This document shows, in pieces, positions 36,004-45,178 of a DNA stretch of 64,000 bases. Position 1 is the first letter of the stretch; each line of letters begins with the position of its first letter. Both the position numbers and the translations under genes were made by a program. The notes beneath the pieces were generated by a model. The model was not told where the DNA came from. It did no database searches and worked only from the letters and a program-made list of their open reading frames with translations. The DNA is from Betaproteobacteria bacterium (lineage in GTDB: Bacteria > Pseudomonadota > Gammaproteobacteria > Burkholderiales > Methylophilaceae): assembly GCA_016868195.1 (NCBI GenBank), contig VGHQ01000002.1:62001-126000 (forward strand), given 5' to 3'.

Positions 36004-37174
36004 CTTTATTCTGCTCTTCTTGTTTTGTGTAAATCTCTTCTTCGAACTCTAATAAAGCATTTGGGTCATCTTTTAATTCCACGCGCTCAATTTGAGAAAA
36101 TCGTCTTGATATTTTTTGACTTGTGACATGAACATCTTGAGCATGCTCATGAGCCTGTCTAATATTGTCCGCTAATTTCTTCATACGCACATCAAACCGC
36201 TCAAATTCTTGCCCAAGTCTACCGAGTTCTGCCTTGATAATATGAACTTGCTTTCTTGTTTCAACATCTTTTAAAACTGCTCTTGCTGTATTGAGCACAG
36301 CCATTAGTGTCGTTGGAGATACAAGCCATACCCTCTGACTCATCGCCTCCTCTATCAAATCAGAATGATATGCATGAATTTCTGCAAAAACAGCTTCGGC
36401 AGGAATAAACATGACTGCACCATCGGAAGTTTCATTGGAAATAATATATTTACTCGCAATATCATGAATATGTTTTTTGATATCAAGCTTAAATTGTTTT
36501 TGTGCATTTTTAACTTCATCGGGTAGTAAGCTAGCATCTAACATTTTTCTATAGCTTTCTAATGGAAATTTAGAATCAATCGCAACACTGCCCGTTGGTT
36601 CTGGCAAAAATAAAACACAATCTGCTCGGTTACCGTTTGATAATGTATGTTGCATCGAAAATGCATCGGGCGGAAGCGCATTACGTACTAGACTCTCAAG
36701 CTGCACCTCTCCAAAGGCACCTCTAGATTTTTTATCTCCTAACAATTCTTGAAAACTTACAATATTGGTAGTGAGGCCATCTATTTTTTTCTGAGCTTCA
36801 TCAATTGTAGAAAGCTGTTTCATGACACGATCAAAAGTATCATTTGTTTTCTTAAACCCCTCCTCCAAACTTTCTTTTACCTTGCTATCAATATCTTGTA
36901 ATCTCATATTGAGTAGATTTTTTAATTGATTCGTAGCGCTCTCCATGGTGTCACGAACAATTTCACCTTGTATTTTGCCCTGCTCAGAAAGTGTCACATT
37001 AAGACGATCTGTTAACTTATTTAAACTATCATTTAGCCCTACAATCATTTCTCGATGTTTTTCTTCAAGAGCTTTTATCGTCACTCCTTCGGGGGAACGA
37101 CTTTGAAATCGCCACAGCAAATAGGCAACTAAAACGCACAAGAGAATAAGTAAAATCAGAATAAAATAAAGCAT
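35993..37174 (-). CDS. rmuC: DNA recombination protein RmuC homolog
   Basis: Membrane-anchored putative nuclease linked to limiting recombination between inverted repeats. The 393 residues start with one transmembrane helix (about residues 2-20), then a long coiled coil (about 35-135), then the RmuC restriction-endonuclease-like domain with DKKSRGAFGEVQLE, AIDSKFPLE and VSPTTLMAVLN. Clustering with moaD by overlap is probably positional only. Confidence 0.92.
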   Translation of the reverse strand: MLYFILILLILLCVLVAYLLWRFQSRSPEGVTIKALEEKHREMIVGLNDSLNKLTDRLNVTLSEQGKIQGEIVRDTMESATNQLKNLLNMRLQDIDSKVKESLEEGFKKTNDTFDRVMKQLSTIDEAQKKIDGLTTNIVSFQELLGDKKSRGAFGEVQLESLVRNALPPDAFSMQHTLSNGNRADCVLFLPEPTGSVAIDSKFPLESYRKMLDASLLPDEVKNAQKQFKLDIKKHIHDIASKYIISNETSDGAVMFIPAEAVFAEIHAYHSDLIEEAMSQRVWLVSPTTLMAVLNTARAVLKDVETRKQVHIIKAELGRLGQEFERFDVRMKKLADNIRQAHEHAQDVHVTSQKISRRFSQIERVELKDDPNALLEFEEEIYTKQEEQNKDEN

Positions 37175-37181
37175 AGATTGA

Positions 37182-37766
37182 TTATAGCGAATGATTGATT
37201 TCAGTCATGGGGAAACGCGCTTTTAATTTATCTAAAGCATTCTCAGGAAGCCTTATCAAAAGACTCACTTTATCATCAAAAGCTTTATCTAAAACACTGC
37301 CATTTATTGAATGTATTACATGAATGTAATTATCTAACTCATTGTAATTTATAGTTAATTTTAATTTTATATATTTAATATAAGGCTCAATCACAGAATG
37401 CGTTAAAGCAAGCTTACCGGTACCTCCATAAGCTCTTGTAAGACCTCCCGTACCTAAATTAATACCGCCATAATATCGAATGACACCGATTCCACCTGAT
37501 ACGATTTGATGGGCATCAATTAATTGCAACAATGGTTTTCCAGCAGTGCCTGAAGGCTCACCTGCATCTGAATAATAGGGCTCAAACCCGTGCTCTGATT
37601 TTAGTTGGTAGGCAAAAGCTAAGTGACTTGCATGAAGATGTTCTTTTGCGATTGATTGCAATACACGCAATATATCCTGCTTTGTTTCACCTATAAAGGT
37701 ATACCCAATAAACCTAGATTTTTGAATCGTTTGTTCTTGTATTGAAATACTTTTAAAACAGTTCAT
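37182..37766 (-). CDS. YigZ/IMPACT family protein
   Basis: 194 residues. The N-terminal UPF0029 domain has KSRFIGYTF, HASHLAFAYQL, the signature SDAGEPSGTAGKPLL, and YYGGINLGTGGL. The C-terminal DUF1949 domain resembles an EF-G fold. The family in bacteria (YigZ) has no agreed enzymatic role; eukaryotic IMPACT regulates Gcn2. It lies between fhs and rmuC with gaps under 10 bp. Confidence 0.9.
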   Translation of the reverse strand: MNCFKSISIQEQTIQKSRFIGYTFIGETKQDILRVLQSIAKEHLHASHLAFAYQLKSEHGFEPYYSDAGEPSGTAGKPLLQLIDAHQIVSGGIGVIRYYGGINLGTGGLTRAYGGTGKLALTHSVIEPYIKYIKLKLTINYNELDNYIHVIHSINGSVLDKAFDDKVSLLIRLPENALDKLKARFPMTEINHSL

Positions 37767-37770
37767 CCTC

Positions 37771-39426
37771 TCAATTTAATCCTTCGAGAAGACCCTGAGT
37801 AGATAGCTTTATCTTTTCGCTTGCGGGAATCCTCGGCAGTCCTGGCATCGTCATAAGATCGCCACAGATAGCCACTACAAAACCAGCACCTCTTGCTAAC
37901 CTTAATTCTCTGATTGTAAGCGTATGATTTTCAGGCGCACCATATGCCTTGGGATCGCTTGAAAATGAATAAGGTGTTTTAGCAATGCAAACTGGAAAAT
38001 TTGCATAATTTTTTTCAAGTAATACAAGTTTTTTAAGGGCGCTATCCGAAAATTGTATTTCTTTTGCACGATATATTTTTAAAGCAATCATTGTAATTTT
38101 CTCTTTTAAGCTCAAGCTATCTTCATATAAAAATTTAAAGGTTTTAGGTTTGCTTAATCGATCTAAAACAGATTGAGCTAAATTTTGAGCGCCCTTGGCA
38201 CCATCTGCCCAATGCGAACATAAAACAGATTGAAATCCCATGTTATCTATTGAGTTTTGAAGCCAGATCATTTCATTGTCTGTATCAGAATTAAAGCGAT
38301 TGATTGCAATAATAACGTCTAAGCCGAAATGCTCAGAGCAATTCTCAATGTGACGTTTTAGATTATTAAATCCAACTTCAAGCGCTTTTAAGTTTTCTTG
38401 ATTTAATTCAGACACGGTTACACCACCATGAAATTTAAGTGCCCGAATGGTAGCAACTAAAATAATGATGTCGGGCTTGATGCCGGATTGTCTACATTTA
38501 ATATCAATAAACTTTTCTGCGCCTAAATCGGCGCCAAATCCAGCTTCTGTGATTACATAATCAGCTAATTTTAATGCTGTTTTTGTCGCAACCACTGAAT
38601 TACAACCATGAGCAATATTTGCAAATGGCCCTCCGTGAATAAAAGCAGGTGTTCCATGAAGGGTTTGAACAACATTAGGTTGAAATGCATCTTTTAATAA
38701 TGCTGTCATAGCACCTTCTGCTTTTAAATCTTTAGCATAAACAGACGTTGCATCTTTTCTTTTTGCAACCTCAATTTCTCCTAACCGATGCTGAAGATCA
38801 TCTAACGATTCTGCTAAACAAAAAATTGCCATCACTTCACTTGCAACTGTAATATCAAAACCTGTATTTCGATCATTATGGTCAAGCTTTAAGTTAATGT
38901 TCCGTAAAGCGCGATCATTCATATCAAGACATCGTCTAAATGAAATTTGATCAATATCAATATTAAGTAAATTTCCATGATGAATATGATTGTCAATCAA
39001 TGCAGCTAAAAGATTATTAGCTGATGTAATAGCGTGAAAATCACCTGTGAAATGTAAATTAATTTTATCCATAGGTGCTACTTGCGCATAACCGCCTCCT
39101 GTTGCACCCCCCTTCATGCCAAAGACGGGTCCTAGAGATGGTTCACGAATGCAAACGGCCACTTTTTTTCCTATTGAGAAAAGTGCATCAGCCAAGCCAA
39201 TTGTGGTGGTAGTTTTGCCCTCACCTGCAGGAGTAGGACTCATTGCTGTCACTAAAATTAATTTAGATACTTGATTTTCTTTGAGTTGATTTGTAAAAGA
39301 AGCTTTTAATTTAGCTTGATAGGGACCATAAAAATCTAGATCATCTTCTTTGATATGAAGTGATTTGACAATCTCATTGATCGATTTTAGTTTTGTAGCT
39401 TGGTTAATTTCTAAGTCGGATTTCAT
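37771..39426 (-). CDS. fhs: Formate-tetrahydrofolate ligase
   Basis: ATP-dependent activation of formate to 10-formyl-THF, linking formate from C1 oxidation to the folate pool. The 551 residues contain the P-loop TPAGEGKTTTTIGLADAL, EPSLGPVFGMKGGATGGGYAQ (split here only for description), HGGPFANIAHGCNS, and LPRIPASEKI near the end. Length and order are normal. In a methylotroph it fits assimilation of formyl groups. It starts 13 bp after cysB. Confidence 0.96.
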   Translation of the reverse strand: MKSDLEINQATKLKSINEIVKSLHIKEDDLDFYGPYQAKLKASFTNQLKENQVSKLILVTAMSPTPAGEGKTTTTIGLADALFSIGKKVAVCIREPSLGPVFGMKGGATGGGYAQVAPMDKINLHFTGDFHAITSANNLLAALIDNHIHHGNLLNIDIDQISFRRCLDMNDRALRNINLKLDHNDRNTGFDITVASEVMAIFCLAESLDDLQHRLGEIEVAKRKDATSVYAKDLKAEGAMTALLKDAFQPNVVQTLHGTPAFIHGGPFANIAHGCNSVVATKTALKLADYVITEAGFGADLGAEKFIDIKCRQSGIKPDIIILVATIRALKFHGGVTVSELNQENLKALEVGFNNLKRHIENCSEHFGLDVIIAINRFNSDTDNEMIWLQNSIDNMGFQSVLCSHWADGAKGAQNLAQSVLDRLSKPKTFKFLYEDSLSLKEKITMIALKIYRAKEIQFSDSALKKLVLLEKNYANFPVCIAKTPYSFSSDPKAYGAPENHTLTIRELRLARGAGFVVAICGDLMTMPGLPRIPASEKIKLSTQGLLEGLN

Positions 39427-39439
39427 GTCGTTTCGAGAC

Positions 39440-40372
39440 TCAAATATTATCTTGCTCTAACATCATTTTCTTGATAGTTTGTTTTGTAAATTGAGGTGTA
39501 AACATTTCAATAAAGTCATACATAAAACCTCTTAAAAATACATCACGTCTGATGCCAAGATAAGTTGTACTTGTGGGAAATAAATGACTTACATCAATAC
39601 TTACAAGCCCTTGATCTCTTTTAGAATCGTAAGCCATCTGAGCAATAAGTCCTATACCTAAACCTAAATTTACATATGTTTTAATCACATCAGCATCAAT
39701 GGCAGTTAAAACAATATTAGGTGTGAGTCCTGCATCATGAAAAACTTTCGAAACAATAGTACTTCCAGTAAATGCATAGTCATAAGTGATAATAGGATAA
39801 GTGGCAAGTTTTACAAGAGAAATTGATTTTTCTTTAGCTAAAGGATGCTTTGCTGGCATCACCAAACAACGATTCCATGAATAGCACGGTATACAAAATA
39901 ATTTTTCATTTTGACTGATTGATTCAGTAGCTATACCTATATCAGCTTCACCTTTAACAACTTGATCGGTGACCTGCGTTGGATTTCCTTGGTGAATATT
40001 AAGTTTTACTTCTGGATATTTGTTCATAAATGCTTGAACGACGCTTGGTAATTTATAGCGTGCTTGTGTGTGTGTTGTTGCAATCGTTAATTCGCCAGCA
40101 TTTGAATGGCTAAATTCATCGCTGACTTGTTTAATGCTTTTAATTTCGCGTATTACTTCACTAATACGCTTATAAACATGCTGTCCTGGTTCGGTAAGCC
40201 CTGCAAGACGTTTGCCATGTCTCAAGAAAATGTGGAGACCTACTTCTTCTTCTAACAATTGAATTTGTTTACTCACACCCGGCTGTGAGGTATGTAGCGC
40301 TTCTGCGGCTTTAGAGATACTAAAACCATTTTTAACGACCTCATGGATACAACGTAATTGCTGGAGTTTCAT
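39440..40372 (-). CDS. cysB: CysB-type LysR regulator
   Basis: LysR-family activator of sulfur assimilation. The 310 residues have the N-terminal winged HTH with FSISKAAEALHTSQPGVSKQ (residues about 17-36), and the effector domain with TTHTQARYKLP and GEADIGIATE, which are CysB/Cbl signatures. It is divergent from the tauE-cysIHDN block, separated by 122 bp that includes an inverted repeat, so it is the likely regulator of that block and of itself. O-acetylserine or a related inducer is expected from family knowledge. Confidence 0.93.
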   Translation of the reverse strand: MKLQQLRCIHEVVKNGFSISKAAEALHTSQPGVSKQIQLLEEEVGLHIFLRHGKRLAGLTEPGQHVYKRISEVIREIKSIKQVSDEFSHSNAGELTIATTHTQARYKLPSVVQAFMNKYPEVKLNIHQGNPTQVTDQVVKGEADIGIATESISQNEKLFCIPCYSWNRCLVMPAKHPLAKEKSISLVKLATYPIITYDYAFTGSTIVSKVFHDAGLTPNIVLTAIDADVIKTYVNLGLGIGLIAQMAYDSKRDQGLVSIDVSHLFPTSTTYLGIRRDVFLRGFMYDFIEMFTPQFTKQTIKKMMLEQDNI

Positions 40373-40409
40373 GTCTTATTCCAATATAACCAAAAAGTAT
40401 AAAGATAGA

Positions 40410-40434
40410 ATATTATATTATTAATTTATAATAT
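40410..40434. promoter_or_regulatory. Candidate LysR/CysB operator
   Basis: Perfect inverted repeat ATATTATA-N9-TATAATAT in the cysB / sulfite-exporter intergenic region, upstream of a TGCTATATT extended -10. The shape suits a LysR dimer half-site pair, but AT-rich sequence makes chance dyads likely. Confidence 0.4.
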
Positions 40435-40441
40435 CAAAATT

Positions 40442-40450
40442 TGCTATATT
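40442..40450 (+). promoter_or_regulatory. Extended -10 of the sulfur assimilation block
   Basis: TGCTATATT, an extended -10. Transcription would start near 40457, 38 nt before the ATG. A poor -35 fits an activator-dependent (CysB) promoter. Confidence 0.5.
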
Positions 40451-40494
40451 GAGGTCCACTTTAGCATTAAAAAGTTAAATTTTTATAGGGTTGT

Positions 40495-41265
40495 ATGGAT
40501 ATTGGTTTTATATTTTCGGGGTTTTTAGTAGGGCTACTTGTTGGCCTAACCGGTGTAGGAGGCGGATCACTCATGACCCCTATTCTTGTCTTATTTTTCC
40601 ATATCAAACCTGCCCTTGCTGTCGGTACTGATCTTCTTTATGCATCCATTACTAAATCGGTTGGTATATTTGCTCACGGAAAATTAGGCAATATTGATTG
40701 GAAAATTGTAAAAAGGCTCATGCTTGGCAGTATTCCTGCTTCTATTTTTACAACCTATTATTTAAGACAAATTGGTGTGTCATCGACAGGCGCAGTCGAT
40801 ATCATCAAGTTCTATCTAGGTATTGCATTATTATTGACCTCGGTCGCTGTTATCTTTAGGCCATTTCTGATTGAAAGATCAAAAGCGAGCCTATTAAAAA
40901 CAGAAAATGCGATTGCAATTGCAACTATTCTTTTGGGGCTAGTCCTAGGTGGCTTAGTGACCCTCACCTCTGTAGGCGCAGGCGCTCTGGGTGTAACAGC
41001 TCTTTTACTAATTTATCCTAAAATAGGCATTACAAAAATTGTTGGAACCGATATTGCCCATGCGGTACCATTAACACTTGTTGCAGGACTTGGCCACGCT
41101 AGCTTAGGCACCGTTGATTATTCTCTCTTAAGTGTGCTTTTAATTGGCTCAATTCCAGGTATCTATATTGGCAGTCATTTAACTTCTAAAGTCAGTGAAC
41201 AATCTATTCGCTATGTATTGGCTTTAATCTTAATTTATGTTGGCCAGAAACTTATTTTTCATTAA
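40495..41265 (+). CDS. TauE/SafE family sulfite or sulfur-anion permease
   Basis: 256 residues with about eight hydrophobic helices and two repeated halves. GLTGVGGGSLMTPILVLFF and LVTLTSVGAGALGVTALLL are the duplicated family motifs. The family exports or imports sulfite, sulfoacetate and related anions. Being first in the cys block, it may move sulfate/sulfite across the inner membrane; direction cannot be read from sequence. No sulfate ABC transporter is in the window. Confidence 0.87.
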   Translation: MDIGFIFSGFLVGLLVGLTGVGGGSLMTPILVLFFHIKPALAVGTDLLYASITKSVGIFAHGKLGNIDWKIVKRLMLGSIPASIFTTYYLRQIGVSSTGAVDIIKFYLGIALLLTSVAVIFRPFLIERSKASLLKTENAIAIATILLGLVLGGLVTLTSVGAGALGVTALLLIYPKIGITKIVGTDIAHAVPLTLVAGLGHASLGTVDYSLLSVLLIGSIPGIYIGSHLTSKVSEQSIRYVLALILIYVGQKLIFH

Positions 41266-41282
41266 GTATTAAAAAAGAATTT

Positions 41283-42932
41283 ATGTATCAGTACGATAAT
41301 ATCGATCAAACTATTGTCAATGAGCGCGTTGCACAATTCCGCGATCAAACATCCCGTTATTTAAGTGGCAAACTAACTGATGACGAATTTAGACCACTTC
41401 GATTACAAAACGGTCTTTATATTCAACGTCATGCGCCAATGCTTCGTATTGCGATTCCTTATGGCCTTTTATCTTCAAAACAATTACGCAAATTAGCCGA
41501 TATTGCCGATCGCTTTGATCGTGGTTATGGTCACTTTAGTACAAGACAAAACCTACAGCTCAATTGGCCTAAATTAGAAGAGACACCCGATATTTTAGAA
41601 GAGCTTTCTAAAGTTGAAATGCACGCTATTCAAACTTCTGGAAATTGTATTCGTAACATTACGACCGACCAATTTGCAGGTGTGGCGCCTGATGAGATTA
41701 TTGACCCAAGAGCCATCGCTGAAATCTTGAGACAATGGAGTACCTTTCATCCTGAATTTTCATTCCTACCTCGTAAATTTAAAATTGCAGTATCAGGCAG
41801 CAAACAAGATCGTGCGATTGTTCAAGCGCATGATATAGGTCTTGAATTTTATTATGACAAAAAACAAAAGATGGCTATTCGCGTTTGGGTGGGCGGTGGA
41901 TTAGGTAGGACCCCTATTCTTGGATCTGTTATTCGCGAACATCTCGAATGGGAACATGCACTGACTTATTGTGAAGCTATCATTCGCGTCTATAATCTTC
42001 ATGGTCGTCGCGACAATATCTATAAAGCGCGCATTAAAATTTTAGTGAAAGCTTTAGGTATTGAAGAATTTAAAAAACAAGTCGAAGCAGAATGGCTTCA
42101 TTTAAAAAATTCACCAAACACGATTAATGAAAATGAATTAAAACGTGTTGCTAAATTTTTTACGAGCATGCCTTATGAAAAATTAAATGATCAAGATGAT
42201 GTCTTCGATCAAGCTATTCAAAACAATAAAGCTTTTGCGTCATGGGTAAAGCGATCTGTTCATCCCCATAAACAAAAAGGTTATCAATCTGTTACCTTGT
42301 CCCTCAAACCCCACGGCCTAGCCCCTGGTGATGCTACCTCAGACCAAATGAGAATTGTGGCTGAACTTGCAGATCAATATAGCTTTGGTGAGCTGCGTGT
42401 ATCGCATGAGCAAAATCTCATCTTAGCGGACGTCAAATTAAAAGATATTTTTAACGTATGGGAAAAAGCAAAAGCGCATCAATTGGCTACACCTAATATT
42501 GGCCTTTTAACAGATATCATCTGTTGCCCTGGTGGCGACTTTTGTTCGCTTGCTAATGCAAAAAGCATTCCAATTGCAACATCTATTCAAGAAGCTTTTG
42601 ATGACCTTGATTACCTCCATGACATTGGAGAATTAGAACTTAATATTTCAGGTTGTATGAACGCATGTGGTCATCATCATATTGGCCATATTGGCGTATT
42701 GGGTGTCGATAAAGATGGTTCCGAATGGTATCAGGTAACGATTGGTGGCAAGCAAGGTAGTGATGCTAGTTTAGGTACAGTAATTGGCCCTTCTTTTGCT
42801 GCTGAAGAAATGCCAGGGGTTATTAAAAAACTTATTGATGTTTATATCAAACAACGTAATCCTGAAGAAAGTTTCATTGATACCGTAAGGCGCATAGGTG
42901 TAAATCCTTTTAAGGAGCATGTCTATGCTTAA
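41283..42932 (+). CDS. cysI: Sulfite reductase hemoprotein (siroheme, 4Fe-4S)
   Basis: Six-electron reduction of sulfite to sulfide. The 549 residues have the duplicated nitrite/sulfite reductase fold. The cluster and siroheme Cys motifs are intact: CCPGGDFCSLANAKS near residue 414 and SGCMNACGHHHIGH near 457. Substrate-binding Arg/Lys blocks such as GYGHFSTRQNLQLNW are present. No cysJ flavoprotein follows, so the electron donor is probably ferredoxin or another protein. The next gene starts inside its 3' end. Confidence 0.92.
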   Translation: MYQYDNIDQTIVNERVAQFRDQTSRYLSGKLTDDEFRPLRLQNGLYIQRHAPMLRIAIPYGLLSSKQLRKLADIADRFDRGYGHFSTRQNLQLNWPKLEETPDILEELSKVEMHAIQTSGNCIRNITTDQFAGVAPDEIIDPRAIAEILRQWSTFHPEFSFLPRKFKIAVSGSKQDRAIVQAHDIGLEFYYDKKQKMAIRVWVGGGLGRTPILGSVIREHLEWEHALTYCEAIIRVYNLHGRRDNIYKARIKILVKALGIEEFKKQVEAEWLHLKNSPNTINENELKRVAKFFTSMPYEKLNDQDDVFDQAIQNNKAFASWVKRSVHPHKQKGYQSVTLSLKPHGLAPGDATSDQMRIVAELADQYSFGELRVSHEQNLILADVKLKDIFNVWEKAKAHQLATPNIGLLTDIICCPGGDFCSLANAKSIPIATSIQEAFDDLDYLHDIGELELNISGCMNACGHHHIGHIGVLGVDKDGSEWYQVTIGGKQGSDASLGTVIGPSFAAEEMPGVIKKLIDVYIKQRNPEESFIDTVRRIGVNPFKEHVYA

Positions 42933-43533
42933 TTCACAACTCATACTCAATCAAAGTATCATTGATGACGAATGGACCTTTGTTGCACTTCCAAGTGAGA
43001 ATGAAGAAATAAAAAAACAAGCAGGTAAAGTAGTGCTATTTAAATTAACAGGCGAATCCTCACCTTCAGAATTACAAATTAACGAAACTGTGATTCCGCA
43101 AAATAGTAAAATTATTTTGCCACTAAGTGTCTACTTAAAAAATCGTGAGGCATTAAAAACTCGACTTAAAAATAATGAAATTGCATTATGGTTAGCCACA
43201 CATGAAACACTGCATGCGCTGATAACTATAGAAAAAGATATTAATATATTTCCACTCATTGCTATATTTGTGGAGCGCTTTCAAGATGGCCGTATATTTT
43301 CATTAGGTAATTTGCTTCGTACGCGCTATCAATTTAAAAATACCCTCAGAGCCTTTGGTGATGTATTACAAGATCAATTATTTTATTTAAAACGCTCAGG
43401 ATTTGATAGTTATCTCATTAAAACTGGTAAAGATGTTCATGAAGCTTTAAAAGCACTTCAATCTTTTAGTGATCCATATCAAGGTGCTGTCGATATAAAA
43501 GAACCTGTTTGGAAAAGGAGGGTTCGCTCATGA
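42925..43533 (+). CDS. DUF934 family protein of the sulfite reduction cluster
   Basis: 202 residues, cytosolic, no catalytic motif that I can name. The conserved stretch FPLIAIFVERFQDGRIFSLG followed by NLLRTRYQF is the DUF934 hallmark. The family almost always follows cysI in betaproteobacteria that lack cysJ, and a role in supplying electrons to or assembling CysI is suspected, not shown. The ATG at 42925 is chosen over 42919 because AAGGAG (42912-42917) then lies 7 nt upstream. It overlaps cysI by 8 bp and cysH by 4 bp. Confidence 0.85.
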   Translation: MLNSQLILNQSIIDDEWTFVALPSENEEIKKQAGKVVLFKLTGESSPSELQINETVIPQNSKIILPLSVYLKNREALKTRLKNNEIALWLATHETLHALITIEKDINIFPLIAIFVERFQDGRIFSLGNLLRTRYQFKNTLRAFGDVLQDQLFYLKRSGFDSYLIKTGKDVHEALKALQSFSDPYQGAVDIKEPVWKRRVRS

Positions 43534-44267
43534 ACGTCCAATCAATCAAAAAACGTATTGATAAAATTAATATCAATGATGTCCTTATTAAAACAATCGT
43601 TGAAAAATCAAAAAATGTCATTTCACTCATCGAAAAGAATATCGAGAAATACGACTCAATAACCTTCGCAAATAGCTTAGGTGCAGAAGATATGGTGCTT
43701 GTTGATCTTATCCAAAATAATAAATTAAATGTTGAGATCTTCTCTATTGATACGGGAAGACTACCTTCTGAAACATATAATTTGATTCAAAAAGTAGAAG
43801 ATAAATATCAATTTAAAATTAAACTTTATTTCCCGAATCAAGAAAAAATTGAAAACTACGTCAACACAAATGGTATCAACGCTTTTTATAATTCTCTTGA
43901 TTTAAGAAAATCTTGCTGCGCTATAAGAAAAGTAGAGCCTTTAAATCGCGCCTTGAAAAATAAAAAAGCTTGGATCACGGGCATGAGACAAGAGCAATCA
44001 CAAACAAGACAAACACTTCAAGAAGAAGAATTTGACGAAGTTCATCAATCTCAAAAATTAAACCCCTTAAGCTCATGGAGTGAAGTTGAAATTTGGGCTT
44101 ACATTAAAATACATGATGTACCTTATAACACACTTCATGATCAATTTTATCCAAGTATCGGTTGTGCGCCATGTACACGCGCAATCTCTGAGGGAGAAGA
44201 TGTGAGAGCTGGACGCTGGTGGTGGGAAGATCCTCAAAATAAAGAATGCGGACTACACGTAAAATAA
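43530..44267 (+). CDS. cysH: Adenylylsulfate (APS) reductase, CysH family
   Basis: Thioredoxin-dependent reduction of APS to sulfite. The 245 residues include FSIDTGRLP, the paired Cys in RKSCCAIRKVEPL (near residue 128), GCAPCTRAI with a second Cys pair, and the catalytic ECGLH at the C-terminus. The two Cys pairs ligate a 4Fe-4S cluster and mark the APS-type over the PAPS-type. An AAGGAGGG ribosome site (43516-43522) lies 7 nt before the ATG at 43530 and rejects an upstream TTG start. It overlaps the DUF934 gene by ATGA. Confidence 0.94.
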   Translation: MNVQSIKKRIDKININDVLIKTIVEKSKNVISLIEKNIEKYDSITFANSLGAEDMVLVDLIQNNKLNVEIFSIDTGRLPSETYNLIQKVEDKYQFKIKLYFPNQEKIENYVNTNGINAFYNSLDLRKSCCAIRKVEPLNRALKNKKAWITGMRQEQSQTRQTLQEEEFDEVHQSQKLNPLSSWSEVEIWAYIKIHDVPYNTLHDQFYPSIGCAPCTRAISEGEDVRAGRWWWEDPQNKECGLHVK

Positions 44268-44268
44268 T

Positions 44269-45177
44269 ATGACAACACTTTCTAATTTAACACACCTAGA
44301 TTGGCTTGAATCTGAAGCTATTCATATATTACGAGAAGTCGCTGGTCAGTGCAGCAATCCAGTTTTACTTTTCTCAGGCGGCAAAGATTCGCTTTGTTTA
44401 TTAAGATTAGCTGAGAGAGCATTTAGGCCTGGACGCTTTCCTTTTCCTCTTCTTCATATTGATACGGGGCATAACTATGACGAAGTCATTCAATTTAGAG
44501 ATCTTCGAGCCAAAGAACTTAATGAAAGACTCATTGTAAGATCTGTTGAAGATTCTATGAAACGTGGGACGGTTGTTCTAAAAACTCCAGATGAACCTCG
44601 CAATAAACATCAGTCAGTGACACTTCTAGAGGCTATTGCTGAATTTGAATTTGATTGTTGTATTGGTGGTGCAAGACGCGACGAGGAAAAAGCGCGTGCT
44701 AAAGAGCGCATTATGAGCTTTAGAGATGAATTTGGTCAGTGGGATCCAAAAAATCAAAGGCCTGAATTATGGAATCTCTATAACGCTAAAGTACATAAGG
44801 GTGAAAATATTCGCGCCTTCCCTATTTCAAATTGGACTGAGATGGACGTATGGCAATATATCGAACGTGAAAAATTAGGTTTGCCAAGTATCTATTTTGC
44901 GCATAAACGCAAAATTGTCAGACGCGGAGGAGCTATTGTACCTATTACTTCTCTTACACCTAAAAAAGATAATGAAATGATTGAAGAAATTATGGTGCGC
45001 TATAGAACGGTAGGCGATATAACTTGCACTGCTCCCGTTGAAAGCATGGCCGACAGTGTTAAAAAAATTATTATTGAAACTGCAAGCACTACTATCACGG
45101 AACGAGGTGCAACAAGGCTTGATGATCAAACATCAGATGCCTCTATGGAACAACGTAAAAAAGAAGGTTATTTCTAA
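44269..45177 (+). CDS. cysD: Sulfate adenylyltransferase subunit 2
   Basis: Catalytic subunit of ATP sulfurylase that makes APS from sulfate and ATP. The 302 residues carry the PP-loop LLFSGGKDSLCLLRLA, HIDTGHNYDE, GGARRDEEKARAKER and the tail HKRKIVRRGG. It starts 1 bp after the cysH stop and precedes cysN. Confidence 0.96.
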   Translation: MTTLSNLTHLDWLESEAIHILREVAGQCSNPVLLFSGGKDSLCLLRLAERAFRPGRFPFPLLHIDTGHNYDEVIQFRDLRAKELNERLIVRSVEDSMKRGTVVLKTPDEPRNKHQSVTLLEAIAEFEFDCCIGGARRDEEKARAKERIMSFRDEFGQWDPKNQRPELWNLYNAKVHKGENIRAFPISNWTEMDVWQYIEREKLGLPSIYFAHKRKIVRRGGAIVPITSLTPKKDNEMIEEIMVRYRTVGDITCTAPVESMADSVKKIIIETASTTITERGATRLDDQTSDASMEQRKKEGYF

Positions 45178-45178
45178 A

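Noticed and set aside
45038-45178. 47-residue N-terminal extension of cysN
   Set aside because: It lies inside cysD in another frame; the ATG at 45179 begins the known CysN N-terminus.
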